Positions 16,561-25,300 of a stretch of DNA of 64,000 nt are shown piece after piece. The DNA comes from Verrucomicrobiota bacterium (GTDB taxonomy: Bacteria > Verrucomicrobiota > Verrucomicrobiia > Opitutales > Opitutaceae): NCBI GenBank assembly GCA_023416735.1, contig JAEZGX010000001.1, positions 62,001-126,000 on the forward strand, given 5' to 3'. The notes beneath the pieces are model-generated. The model saw nothing but the letters and a program-made list of their open reading frames with translations, was not told the DNA's origin and made no database searches. Each line of letters begins with the position of its first letter. Position 1 is the stretch's first letter. The translations under genes were made by a program, and so were the position numbers.

Positions 16561-19155
16561 ATGGTTTTCGATCTCGACCAACGCACCGCCTCTCTGAGCG
16601 TCGGCGAGTTCGCGTCCTTCATCACCGGTCCTCGCGACGCCTCCGGCGGCCCGCAAGGCGTCTGGCGCGCCCAGCTCGGCACCCATTGGCACAATCAGCT
16701 CCGCGCCCGCGCCACCGACGAATCTCCCGCCACCGAATTCGAAATCCCCATCACCGGCCGCATCGTTCACCACGGCTGGACGCTCACCCTTACCGGCCGC
16801 ATCGACCAACTTCTCCGCACCGACACTTCGCTCACCCTGCGCGAAATCAAAACCGTCACCCGCGAACTCCCCGCCGACGAATCCGAACTCCGCTCCGCCT
16901 ACCCCGACTACTTCGCTCAACTCGCCACCTACGCCGCTCTTTCCCGCACCAATGGGCTCGCGGCTCTCAGCTCCGAACTCGTCTTCGTCGAAGTCTCCAG
17001 CGGCCTCGCCCAAACGATCACTCTCACCCCCGCTGACGACGCATTCTTCCGCGTCCAGCTCGAGCGTCTCACCGAGTTTCTCGATCACCGTCACCGCGCC
17101 CGCGAACGCCTCCGTCATCTTTCGTTCCGCCCTGCTTTCTCCACCCCGCGCCCCGGCCAGGAAACCACGCAACGCGACCTCAGCGCCACCTTCGAGAAAC
17201 ACCCGCTCGTCCTTTTCGAAGCCCCGACCGGCTTCGGCAAAACCGGCGTCCTCCTCGAATTCGCCCTCGCCCAACTCCGCTCCGGCCACTTCGACCGCGC
17301 CCTCTATCTCACCAGCAAATCCACCGGCCAGCTCCAGGTCGTCCGCACCCTCCAGCAGATGACCGCCCTCACGTCGGAAACCCAAAACTCAGAACCCAAA
17401 ACCCAAAACTCGAAACCCGCCGCAAATTCCGTCGCCACCTGGCACGTCCGCAACAAATCCGAGCACTGCGTCAATCACACGTTCCACTGCGTTCGCGATG
17501 CCTGCTCCTACCTCGCCGACGCCGCCGCCCGCTGGTCCTCTTCCGGTCTCGCCCGCTTCTATCTCGACGAAAAACACCCGCGCGACCTCGACACCCTCCG
17601 CGCCGCCGGTCGTTCCGCTCGCATCTGTCCTTACGAGATCACCCGCTCCGCGCTCGCCTTCAACGATGTATGGATCGGCGACTACAACTACGTCTTCGGT
17701 CCCCGCAACCGCGGCCTCTTCTTCGAGCAACCGGGCTTCGATCCCGCCCGCACGCTTCTCCTCATCGACGAAGCCCACAATCTCCCCTCGCGCGTCGCCG
17801 ACGCCTACTCGCACGCATTCACCGCCGCCGCCGCTTTCGCCGTTCGCGACGAACTTCACCGCGTTCGCCCCCTGGCCCAACTCGTCACCGCTTGGGACCA
17901 CTGGTGCCACTTTCTCCACCAACTCCGCCGCGCCGACGCCCTCACCGCCGACGCCGAAGACGACGCTCGGCATCTCCTCGCCGAAATCGCGAAACACCTT
18001 TCCGCCACGTCCCTCGATTTCGCCGAACTCGGCCCTCAGGCCTCGGATGCCCTCTGGTCCATCCCCGCTCTCCTCGACGACCTTTCTTCCTCTCAAATCT
18101 CAAATCCCAAAGCTGAACTCGCCCTCCCGCGCCTCTGGTGGTCTCCGGCCGACAGCGAACTCGCTCTCACCTGCCTCGACGCCGCCCCCGCCATCGGCGC
18201 CACGCTTCGCGAATTCGGTGGCGCCGTCCTCGCCAGCGCCACCCTCACGCCGACCGACGCCTTCGCCGCCTCCTGCGGCCTCACGTCCGAAACCCAAAAC
18301 TCAAAACCCAAAACTCAAAACCTCGCCAATCTTCCGCCGCCCGCGCGCCTCGGCGCTCTCAACAAGCGCCAAACCAAAAAACTCTACGCCCAACTCACCA
18401 GCGCCGCCGACCTTCTCCGCGTCGAAGAAGCCCGCGAGGCCGCCCTCCCTGCCCTCGTTCGCGCGCACACGCCTTGGCGCGACGGCGCCTACGACGTCGC
18501 GATCGACGCCCGCGTCGACACGACCTTTCAACACCGCTCCCACCACTACACCACCACCGCGGCCACCATCGCCGCGCTCGCCTCTCTCAACGCTCAACCT
18601 TCAACCCTCAACTCCGCCGCGCCCCGCGCGGCAGTCGCCGTCTTCTTTCCAAGCTACGCCTACGCCGACGCCATCGCGCGCGAACTCGCCCAAATCGCCC
18701 CGCACGTCCGCGTCGCCCAACAACCCCGCGCCCGCGATCTCGCCGCCCAAACCGCCTGGGTCGAATCATCCCTCACCTCAGCCGACGCTCTCTTCCTCGT
18801 TCTCGGTTCGAGCTTTTCCGAAGGCATCGACGCCCTCGGTGGCCGTATTTCCCACGCAATGGTGGTCGGCCCCGCTCTCCCCGAAGTTAACGCCGTCCAG
18901 CGCGCCCGCCTCGCCGAATTCACGCCGCTCGGCCGCGACGCCGCCGTCCGGCGCGTCTATCAACTCCCTGGCATGACCAAAGTGAACCAAGGTCTCGGCC
19001 GACTCGTCCGCGCCCCCGGCCAGCACGCCCGCGTCCTCCTCCATTGCCGTCGCTTCCTCGAACCCGCCTACCAAGACCTCCTCGCCCCCGACTACCGCAC
19101 CAACAGAATCCTCCGCACTGATCTCGAGCTCACCACATGGCTCTCTCCTAAATAG
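16561..19155 (+). CDS. PD-(D/E)XK nuclease fused to XPD/DinG-type Fe-S helicase
   Basis: An 864-residue fusion. Residues about 35-130 form a Cas4/RecB-like nuclease: 'GTHWHNQL' (motif I His), Asp82 in 'GRIDQLL', E95-x-K97 in 'REIKTV', and Gln120/Tyr124 in 'QLATY'. The helicase follows, with Walker A GFGKT at 224-228, iron-sulfur cysteines beginning at 303, 310 and 315 with a fourth in 'ARICPYE', the DEAH box 'LLIDEAHN', and the C-terminal motifs 'GSSFSEGIDALGG' and 'QGLGRLVRAPGQ'. It should unwind DNA 5'-3' and cut it, a Dna2-like repair role. Four low-complexity insertions (for example SETQNSEPKTQNSKP at about 272-286) are encoded by oligonucleotide repeats. The stop codon itself lies inside a different repeat (19153-19175). 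I chose the ATG at 16561; a GTG at 16543 is possible. Confidence 0.88.
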   Translation: MVFDLDQRTASLSVGEFASFITGPRDASGGPQGVWRAQLGTHWHNQLRARATDESPATEFEIPITGRIVHHGWTLTLTGRIDQLLRTDTSLTLREIKTVTRELPADESELRSAYPDYFAQLATYAALSRTNGLAALSSELVFVEVSSGLAQTITLTPADDAFFRVQLERLTEFLDHRHRARERLRHLSFRPAFSTPRPGQETTQRDLSATFEKHPLVLFEAPTGFGKTGVLLEFALAQLRSGHFDRALYLTSKSTGQLQVVRTLQQMTALTSETQNSEPKTQNSKPAANSVATWHVRNKSEHCVNHTFHCVRDACSYLADAAARWSSSGLARFYLDEKHPRDLDTLRAAGRSARICPYEITRSALAFNDVWIGDYNYVFGPRNRGLFFEQPGFDPARTLLLIDEAHNLPSRVADAYSHAFTAAAAFAVRDELHRVRPLAQLVTAWDHWCHFLHQLRRADALTADAEDDARHLLAEIAKHLSATSLDFAELGPQASDALWSIPALLDDLSSSQISNPKAELALPRLWWSPADSELALTCLDAAPAIGATLREFGGAVLASATLTPTDAFAASCGLTSETQNSKPKTQNLANLPPPARLGALNKRQTKKLYAQLTSAADLLRVEEAREAALPALVRAHTPWRDGAYDVAIDARVDTTFQHRSHHYTTTAATIAALASLNAQPSTLNSAAPRAAVAVFFPSYAYADAIARELAQIAPHVRVAQQPRARDLAAQTAWVESSLTSADALFLVLGSSFSEGIDALGGRISHAMVVGPALPEVNAVQRARLAEFTPLGRDAAVRRVYQLPGMTKVNQGLGRLVRAPGQHARVLLHCRRFLEPAYQDLLAPDYRTNRILRTDLELTTWLSPK
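17372..17418. repeat. 'CCCAAAACTC' repeat inside the nuclease-helicase gene (copy a)
   Basis: Units cggaaa / cccaaaactc / agaacccaaa / acccaaaact / cgaaaccc. In frame it encodes SETQNSEPKTQNSKP. The left boundary 'cctcacgtc' is shared with copy b at 18286. Confidence 0.88.
18089..18112. repeat. 'TCTCAAATC' repeat inside the nuclease-helicase gene
   Basis: Units tcctctcaaatc / tcaaatcccaa, encoding SSSQISNPKA in frame. A different member of the oligomer repeat group from copies a and b. Confidence 0.7.
18286..18323. repeat. 'CCCAAAACTC' repeat inside the nuclease-helicase gene (copy b)
   Basis: Units tccgaaacccaaaactc / aaaacccaaaactc / aaaacctc, encoding SETQNSKPKTQN. It is nearly identical to copy a at 17372, including the preceding 'cctcacgtc'. 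Confidence 0.88.
18584..18614. repeat. 'TCAACCCTCAACTC' repeat inside the nuclease-helicase gene
   Basis: Units tctcaacgc / tcaacct / tcaaccc / tcaactc with a period of seven, encoding LNAQPSTLNS in frame between helicase motifs. Confidence 0.8.
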
Positions 19156-19175
19156 GGCGGGTCTCCGCCCCGCCT
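19153..19175. repeat. Palindromic 'TAGGGCGGGTCTCCGCCCCGCC' repeat
   Basis: A GC-rich hairpin (GGGCGG ... CCGCCC) right at the end of the nuclease-helicase gene; the TAG stop codon (19153-19155) is its first three bases. Same kind as 59343-59385. Confidence 0.8.
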
Positions 19176-19246
19176 TCTCCTCTCCACCTCAATAGCTTCA
19201 CGCGGAACCCCGTGCCGAAGATCACGCTGCCGCCGAACATTCAAAT

Positions 19247-19311
19247 CACGGAGACACAGAGGCACCAAGAACCCAGAATGCTCCTCTCCGTGTCTCTGTG
19301 CCTCTGTGGTT
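19247..19311. repeat. Inverted pair of 'CTCCGTGTCTCTGTGCCTCTGTGGTT' repeats upstream of pyrR
   Basis: Two copies in opposite orientation: a shorter reversed copy at 19247-19265 and a forward copy at 19285-19311. CACAGAGGCAC (19255-19265) pairs perfectly with GTGCCTCTGTG (19298-19308). The forward copy is a near-tandem of an 8-bp unit (CTCNGTGN). Confidence 0.88.
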
Positions 19312-19419
19312 AAGGATCGGTTGGTGCAAGTAGCGTCCGCCCGCCCCATCTTCATCCCCCGCGGCCCCACCCGACATTTCTCTTTACCGACGTTTGCCCC
19401 GTCCCCACAACCAACCCTC

Positions 19420-19986
19420 GTGGCCTCACCTAAGACCATCGGCCCCGACGAAATCCACGCCGCGATCGACCGGCTCGCTTCCGCTATTTCCGCGCAACAC
19501 GCCGCCACCGCATCGCCACTCCTGCTGCTCGGCATCGCCAACGGCGGCATCGAACTCGCCCGCCGCCTCGCGGCCCGGCTCTCCGCTCTCAACTCGCATC
19601 TCTCAACTCGCTCGGGCACGCTCGATATCTCCTTTCACCGCGACGACATTGGCCGCAATCCCATCCCCAAGGAATTCGCCGCCACGCATATCCCCGCCGA
19701 TGTCAACGGCGCCACCGTCATCCTCGTCGACGATGTCCTTTTCTCCGGGCGCACCGTCAAAGCCGCTCTCGACGAGCTCTTCGACCACGGTCGCCCGACC
19801 CAGGTTCAGCTCGCCATCCTCGTCGACCGCGGCGGCCGCCGCCTTCCTTTCGCCGCCGACTACACCGGCATCACCCTCGAAGTCACCGCCGCGGAAAAAG
19901 TCACCGTGAAACTCGACGCCTCGAACCTCGCCGCCGACACCATCCAGGTCGTTCCCACGCCGCCGAATCGAAAATCGGAAATCTAA
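19420..19986 (+). CDS. pyrR: Bifunctional pyr operon regulator / uracil phosphoribosyltransferase PyrR
   Basis: A 188-residue phosphoribosyltransferase-fold protein. The PRPP-binding loop is 'VILVDDVLFSGRTVKAALDEL'-like, and 'LVDRGGRRLPFAADYTG' is the PyrR-specific segment after it. 'GTLDISFHRDDIG' is the conserved strand. PyrR binds UMP-charged pyr mRNA to attenuate transcription and has weak UPRT activity. A repeat at 19585-19613 inserts about ten residues (SALNSHLSTR) just before GTLDI, and a second repeat (19966-19998) encodes the last residues NRKSEI and the stop. I chose the GTG at 19420; the in-frame extension to 19306 begins inside an inverted repeat and is not credible. pyrB starts 17 bp after its stop. 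No clear PyrR-binding attenuator is recognisable upstream. Confidence 0.9.
   Translation: MASPKTIGPDEIHAAIDRLASAISAQHAATASPLLLLGIANGGIELARRLAARLSALNSHLSTRSGTLDISFHRDDIGRNPIPKEFAATHIPADVNGATVILVDDVLFSGRTVKAALDELFDHGRPTQVQLAILVDRGGRRLPFAADYTGITLEVTAAEKVTVKLDASNLAADTIQVVPTPPNRKSEI
19585..19613. repeat. 'CTCTCAACTCGCAT' repeat inside pyrR
   Basis: Units gctctcaactcgcat / ctctcaactcgctc. It inserts about ten residues (SALNSHLSTR) immediately before the conserved GTLDI strand of PyrR. Confidence 0.72.
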
Positions 19987-19998
19987 AATCGAAACTCT
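19966..19998. repeat. A-rich 'AATCGAAAATCGG' repeat at the pyrR/pyrB junction
   Basis: Units aatcgaaa / atcggaaa / tctaaa / atcgaaa. It encodes the last residues and TAA stop of PyrR. Same kind as 10058-10088. Confidence 0.85.
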
Positions 19999-20003
19999 CC
20001 CGC

Positions 20004-20948
20004 ATGCCCTGGACGCGCCGCCACCTCCTCACCCTCGAGGAACTTTCGCTCGAAGAAATCGAGCAGATCCACGCCACCGCCGTCGCTTTTAAGCGCACGC
20101 TCACCCGCAGCGTGAAAAAAGTCCCCGCCCTCCGCGGCAAGACCATCGTCAACCTCTTCCTCGAGCCCAGCACGCGCACACGAATGGCCTTCGACATGGC
20201 CGCCAAGCGCCTCAGCGCCGACGTCATCTCCTTCGACGCCGCCAGCTCGAGCACGACCAAGGGAGAAACCCTCCGCGACACCGCCGAAAACATCGCCGCC
20301 CTCGGAGCGGATATGATCGTTATCCGCCACGCCGCCGCCGGCTCGCCGCTCTACCTTTCGCAAATCCTCGACATCCCCGTCGTCAACGCTGGCGACGGAG
20401 CCCACGAGCACCCGACGCAAGGCCTGCTCGACACCTTCACAATGAAGGAACACCTCGGCTCCCTCAAGGGCCGCAAGGTCGTCATTCTCGGCGACATCCT
20501 TTTCAGCCGCGTCGCCCGCTCCAATATCCACGCGCTCACCAAGCTCGGCGCCGATGTCACCCTCGTCGGTCCTTCCACGCTCGTCCCGCATTGGTTCACC
20601 GACCTCGGCGTCAAGGTCTCCCACAACCTCCAGAGCGCCCTCGCCGACGCCGAAGTTGTGATGCTTCTCCGGATACAACACGAGCGGCAGACGAGCGGCC
20701 ACTTCCCTTCCCTCGGCGAATACACCAGCATGTTCGGCCTCAACAAAACCCGCGCCGGCTGGCTCAACCCGAAAGCCATCATCATGCACCCGGGCCCGAT
20801 CAACCGCGGCGTCGAAATCGACAGCGAACTCGCCGACGGCGATCGCAGCGTGATCCTCGAACAAGTCACCAACGGCATCGCCGTCCGCATGGCCGTCCTC
20901 TACCTCTGCGCCGGCGGCCAACCCGAAAACGTCGCTCCCGTCGAATAA
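20004..20948 (+). CDS. pyrB: Aspartate carbamoyltransferase catalytic subunit
   Basis: A 314-residue enzyme joining carbamoyl phosphate and aspartate, the first committed step of pyrimidine synthesis. 'FLEPSTRTRMAFDMAA' is the carbamoyl-phosphate loop, 'VIRHAAAGSP' and 'AGDGAHEHPTQGLLD' are the next active-site segments, and 'MHPGPINRGVEI' is the aspartate-binding end. The length is normal. It sits in a pyrR-pyrB-pyrC run. No pyrI regulatory subunit is present. The 79 bp before pyrC contain an inverted repeat (20953-21008). Confidence 0.97.
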   Translation: MPWTRRHLLTLEELSLEEIEQIHATAVAFKRTLTRSVKKVPALRGKTIVNLFLEPSTRTRMAFDMAAKRLSADVISFDAASSSTTKGETLRDTAENIAALGADMIVIRHAAAGSPLYLSQILDIPVVNAGDGAHEHPTQGLLDTFTMKEHLGSLKGRKVVILGDILFSRVARSNIHALTKLGADVTLVGPSTLVPHWFTDLGVKVSHNLQSALADAEVVMLLRIQHERQTSGHFPSLGEYTSMFGLNKTRAGWLNPKAIIMHPGPINRGVEIDSELADGDRSVILEQVTNGIAVRMAVLYLCAGGQPENVAPVE

Positions 20949-20952
20949 CCAA

Positions 20953-21008
20953 TCGTGCTCGTGCTCCCCTGACCAACATCCGTTTCGAAAGAGCGATCAC
21001 GAGCACGA
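20953..21008. repeat. 'TCGTGCTCGTG' inverted repeat between pyrB and pyrC
   Basis: TCGTGCTCGTG (20953-20963) pairs perfectly with CACGAGCACGA (20998-21008), with a 34-base spacer. There is no T run, so it is unlikely to be a terminator; a spacer hairpin or repeat element is more likely. Confidence 0.85.
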
Positions 21009-21027
21009 CCCACCGACTCCCTTTTTC

Positions 21028-22317
21028 ATGCCTTCGATCTGGATCCAAAACGCCCGCGTCATCGACCCCGCCGCTAAGCGCGACGCCACCGGCGACCTCT
21101 TCATCGTCAACGGCCGCTTCGCCTCCTCGCTCTCAGCCGCGCAGAAAAAATCCGCGAAGAAAATCGACGCCGCCGGCCTCGTCGCCTGCCCCGGGCTCGT
21201 CGATATCCACGTTCACTTTCGCGAGCCCGGCCAGACGCACAAAGAAACCATCGCCACCGGTTCCCGCTCCGCCGCCGCCGGCGGTTTCACCACGGTCGTG
21301 TGCATGCCCAACACATCGCCCGTCGCCGACAACGCCGGCACCATCCAATTCATCCACGACGCCATCCGCCGCGACGCCGTCGTGAAGGTGCTCCCGACGG
21401 GCTGCATCACCGTCAGCATGAAGGGCCAGACCCTCGCTCCCATCGGCTCGCTCAAACGCGCCGGCGTCGTCGCCATCACCGATGACGGCGAGTGCGTCCA
21501 AAACAACGAGCTCATGCGGCGCGCCGTCGAATACGCCAAGATGTTCGATCTCCCCGTCATGGACCACTGCCAGGACGCTTCCATGACCCAGGGCGCCGTC
21601 ATGAACGAGGGCATCGTCTCCACCCGCCTCGGGCTCCGCGGCTGGCCCAACGCCGCCGAAGACCTCATCGTCGCGCGCAATGTAATACTTTCCGAATACA
21701 CCGGCGCGCACATCCACCTGCAGCACATCTCCTCGAAATTCTCCGTCGACGAGATCCGTCGCGCCAAGCAACGCGGCGCGCGCATCACCGCCGAAGCCAC
21801 GCCGCATCACATCGCGCTCACCGACGAGTCGATCGCGACCTACAACACCAATTTCAAAATGAACCCGCCGCTGCGCACCGAGTCCGACCGCCTCGCGCTC
21901 ATCGAGGGTCTCCGCGACGGCACGCTCGATTGCATCAGCACCGACCACGCCCCGCACACCGACTACGAGAAGGACAAGGAATTCGACTACGCGCCCAACG
22001 GCATCCTCGGTCTCGAAACCTCGCTCCCCATCTCCCTCGAAATCCTCGTCCGCCAAAACAAATTCAAACTCCCGCGCGTCATCGACCTCATGACGCGTCG
22101 CGCCGCGGAGATCTTGAAACTTCCCGCGGGCACCCTCGCCGAAGGCGCGGATGCCGACGTCTGCCTTTTCGATCCCAACGAAAAATGGCTCTACGACGCC
22201 AAGGCCGGTTTCAGCAAATCTTCAAACTCCCCTTGGCACGGCCAAACCCTCACCGGCCGCGTCAAAACCACCATCGTCAACGGCCGCATCGTCTTCAACC
22301 AGGGCCGGATTCTCTAA
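21028..22317 (+). CDS. pyrC: Dihydroorotase (class I)
   Basis: A 429-residue amidohydrolase-fold enzyme that cyclises carbamoyl aspartate. 'DIHVHFREPG' gives the two zinc histidines and the substrate Arg, 'CMPNTSPVAD' is the Asn-containing segment, 'MDHCQD' and 'HLQHISS' give further metal ligands, and 'CISTDHAPHT' contains the catalytic Asp. The AllB/PyrC class I length and the absence of nearby ATCase fusion suggest an active type rather than the inactive PyrC-like partner. It is the last gene of the pyr run; the hybrid kinase gene converges 53 bp downstream. Confidence 0.96.
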   Translation: MPSIWIQNARVIDPAAKRDATGDLFIVNGRFASSLSAAQKKSAKKIDAAGLVACPGLVDIHVHFREPGQTHKETIATGSRSAAAGGFTTVVCMPNTSPVADNAGTIQFIHDAIRRDAVVKVLPTGCITVSMKGQTLAPIGSLKRAGVVAITDDGECVQNNELMRRAVEYAKMFDLPVMDHCQDASMTQGAVMNEGIVSTRLGLRGWPNAAEDLIVARNVILSEYTGAHIHLQHISSKFSVDEIRRAKQRGARITAEATPHHIALTDESIATYNTNFKMNPPLRTESDRLALIEGLRDGTLDCISTDHAPHTDYEKDKEFDYAPNGILGLETSLPISLEILVRQNKFKLPRVIDLMTRRAAEILKLPAGTLAEGADADVCLFDPNEKWLYDAKAGFSKSSNSPWHGQTLTGRVKTTIVNGRIVFNQGRIL

Positions 22318-22370
22318 TACTAACGGCTTCCGACCAGTCGCCGCGATCGGACGGATCTCACTCGTCCTCC

Positions 22371-25300
22371 TCACTCCTCCGCCAGCGCCGCCTTCAGCGC
22401 TTTCTCCAGCGCCTGCACTGTCACCGGCTTCGTCAAATGCACCACGAAGCCCGACGCCTGGCTGCGCAACACGTCGTGATCCATTCCGTAACCGGTGAGC
22501 GCCACGCCGCGGAGCCCGTATCCGTTTTTCAACTCCGCCATCAACTCGAAGCCGCTGCCGTCCGGCAGCCCGATATCGGAGACCACCACATCGATCCTTC
22601 CTTTCGCCGCCGCTTCTCGCGCCTCTCGCACGCTCGCCGCCTGCACGACCTCGAAATTCCGCCTCGCCAGCAAATGCGCCAGCGCCACGCGCGTCGCATC
22701 GTGATCCTCCACCAGAAGTAATTTCCGGCGCGCCCCCGCTTCGGCCGGAAAGGGCGACGCCGTGGATGTCCGCGATTTCGAAGGGCCCACCGCCTCCACT
22801 GCGCCATCGTCCGCGAGCGGCAATTCCACCGAAAACACCGAGCCTTTCCCCGGCCCCTCGCTCGCCGCTCGAATCTGCCCGCGATGCATCTCCACGATCA
22901 TCCGCGAAATCGCCAGCCCCAGGCCCACGCCGCCAAATCGATGCGATCCTCCGCCGCGGGCGTGATCTCCTTGCGCAAAGGCATCGAAGACGCGTGCCAG
23001 CTCGTCGTTCGTCATCCCGATGCCCGAGTCCCGCACCTCGATCAGCAGTTGGCCGCTCTCCGGCAGGTCACGCGTGCTCACGCGGACCGTCCCTTCCTCC
23101 GGCGTGAACTTCACCGCGTTCTTCAGCACATTCCACAACACCTGCTGCAACCTCACCGCATCGCTCCACACTTTCGTCCGCTGCGCCCGCAATTCGAACA
23201 CCAGCGTCAACCCTTTCGCCTCCAACTCCGGCCGCATCGTCGCCACCGCATCCTGCAAAATCGAATGCGCATCCTGCAGCGCGAGATTCAGCGACAACTT
23301 GCCGCGCGTGATCCGCGTCAAATCCAGCAGATCGTCGATCAACCGCGCTTCGAGCTCCACGTTCTTCCGAATCGTCCGAAACGCCTCTCGCGTTTCATCC
23401 GGCAGCGCCGTGTCGCTCGCATGCTCGCTCGCCAGCAAAAGCACCGGGTTCAGCGGCGTGCGCAGCTCGTGCGACAAGGTCGCTAGAAAATCGTCCTTTG
23501 CCCGCGACGCCGCCTCCGCTTTGTCCCGCGCCGCTTCCATGTCCCGCTCCGCTTGCTTCCGCGCGGTGATATCCGTGACCACCGCCACCACCCCGCTCAC
23601 CTGCCCGTCCGGATCGCGCTCCGGTTCGTGAATCACCCGCATCCACCGCGGTCCGAACCGCTCATACGGGATCTCCATCTCGAACTCCACCCGCCGCCCG
23701 CCGAGCGCTTCGTCGAGCCGCGCCTTGAACGCGGTAAACGCCGCCATCCCGATCAGCTCGTCGATTCGACGCCCCACCAACTCATCCGGCGTGCGCCCAA
23801 ACCGCTGCGCATACGGCCGGTTCACGAATTTCAACCGATACTCCCGATCACAGTGCGCCAGGAACACGATCGCATTGTCCGTCACCAGTCGCAGCCGCTC
23901 CTCCCCGCGTCGCAACGCCGCTTCCGTCTGCTTGAAAGCCGCAATATCGAGATTGATTCCCGCCCAATACACCACCCGTCCGTCGTCGTCCCGAATCGGC
24001 ATTCCGCGCGCCAGCACCGGATGCCATTGCCCGTCCACGCCTTTGAACAAGTGCTCGCGTTCCCAAAACCCTCCTGCCTCCACACAACGTCGCCACGCTT
24101 CCATCGTCGGGCCGGCCTGCTCCGGCGCCAGCACGCGTCCCCACCCCTCACCCGAAGCTTCCTCCTGTGTCAGCCCGACGAGTTTCAAAAACGACTCGCT
24201 GCAATAGATGTTCCGGCCTTTCGCATCGCACACCCAGATGCCGAAATCGATCGACTCCCCGATCCCGCGATAAAGCTGCCGCTGCCGCCGCAGCTCCGCT
24301 TCCTGCCTCTTTCGCTCCGTGATGTCTCGCGCGATCAGCGAGACCCCGATGGGTTTCCCCTCGGCGCTGGCGAGCGGCGACACGGTCAACGAAACATCCA
24401 CCCGACGGCCGCTTTTGTGCAGGCCTGTCGTCTCCAAATGTTCGATACGCTCGCCGCGGGAGATCCGCTCCACCAGAAGCGCTCCTTCGCTCTCCTTTTC
24501 CGGCGGCAACAACTTCGCCAGCGACCCTCCGATCGCCTCGTCGTGCGGATATCCATAAAGTCGCTCCGCTCCGTGATTCCAACTTGTGATCGTTCCGCCC
24601 AGATCGGTGCTGAGAATGGCGTCCTGCGACGACTCCACGATCGCCGCCAGCCGTCGCATCGTCTCCTCACCCCGGCGCCGCTCCGTCACATCGATCGTCG
24701 CTCCCAATATCCGCACCGGCGATCCGCCGTCTCTGATGACCACCGCACTCGTATACAGCCAGACCACCCGTCCGTCCGGTCGCACCGCCCGCAGCTCCAT
24801 CTCAAAGTCCTTCCCATCCTTCAGCGACTTCTCCACCGCCGCCTTCATCCTCTCCGCATCCTCCGGATGCACGAGCGCCGAAGCCGCCTCCGCCGTCCCG
24901 TCAAATGACGCCGGTGCCATTCCGTGAATTTCAAACAGCGAATCGGTCCACGCCACGCGGTTCTCGGAAACATCCCAGTCCCAGACTCCCACCTTTCCCG
25001 CCAGCGTCGCCAGCTGCAGTCGTCGCTCGCTTTCGCGCACCGCCAGCTCCGCCAGCTTCCGCTCGGTGATATCCACCACCGTTCCGAGATGCCCGGTCAC
25101 CCGCCCCGCCGCGTCGCGCAATTGCACCGCATCTCCCTGTAACCAGCTCAACGTCCCGTCCGGCCGCTGAAATCGATACTCCGCACTCGACGGTCGGCCC
25201 GTTCGCACCGCCTCCTCCCACTCCCTCACCACGCGCTCCCGATCGTCGGGATGAATGGCGTTGACCCAGCCCTTCCCTCGCGCCTCCTCCGCCGTCATCC

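Noticed and set aside
17372..19313. CRISPR array suggested by many short repeats
   Set aside because: Units are only 7-11 bases, without unique spacers of constant length, and they lie partly inside genes. The Cas4-like domain is fused to a helicase and there are no cas genes.
19306..19419. N-terminal extension of pyrR
   Set aside because: The extension begins inside an inverted repeat and has no conserved residues; PyrR proteins start shortly before the segment after 19420.
19156..19419. PyrR-dependent attenuator upstream of pyrR
   Set aside because: No recognisable PyrR-binding loop and terminator hairpin pair. The only strong hairpin is made by the dispersed repeat.
20953..21008. Terminator between pyrB and pyrC
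   Set aside because: The spacer is 34 bases long and no T run follows. It fits a dispersed inverted repeat better, and pyrC would otherwise be cut off.
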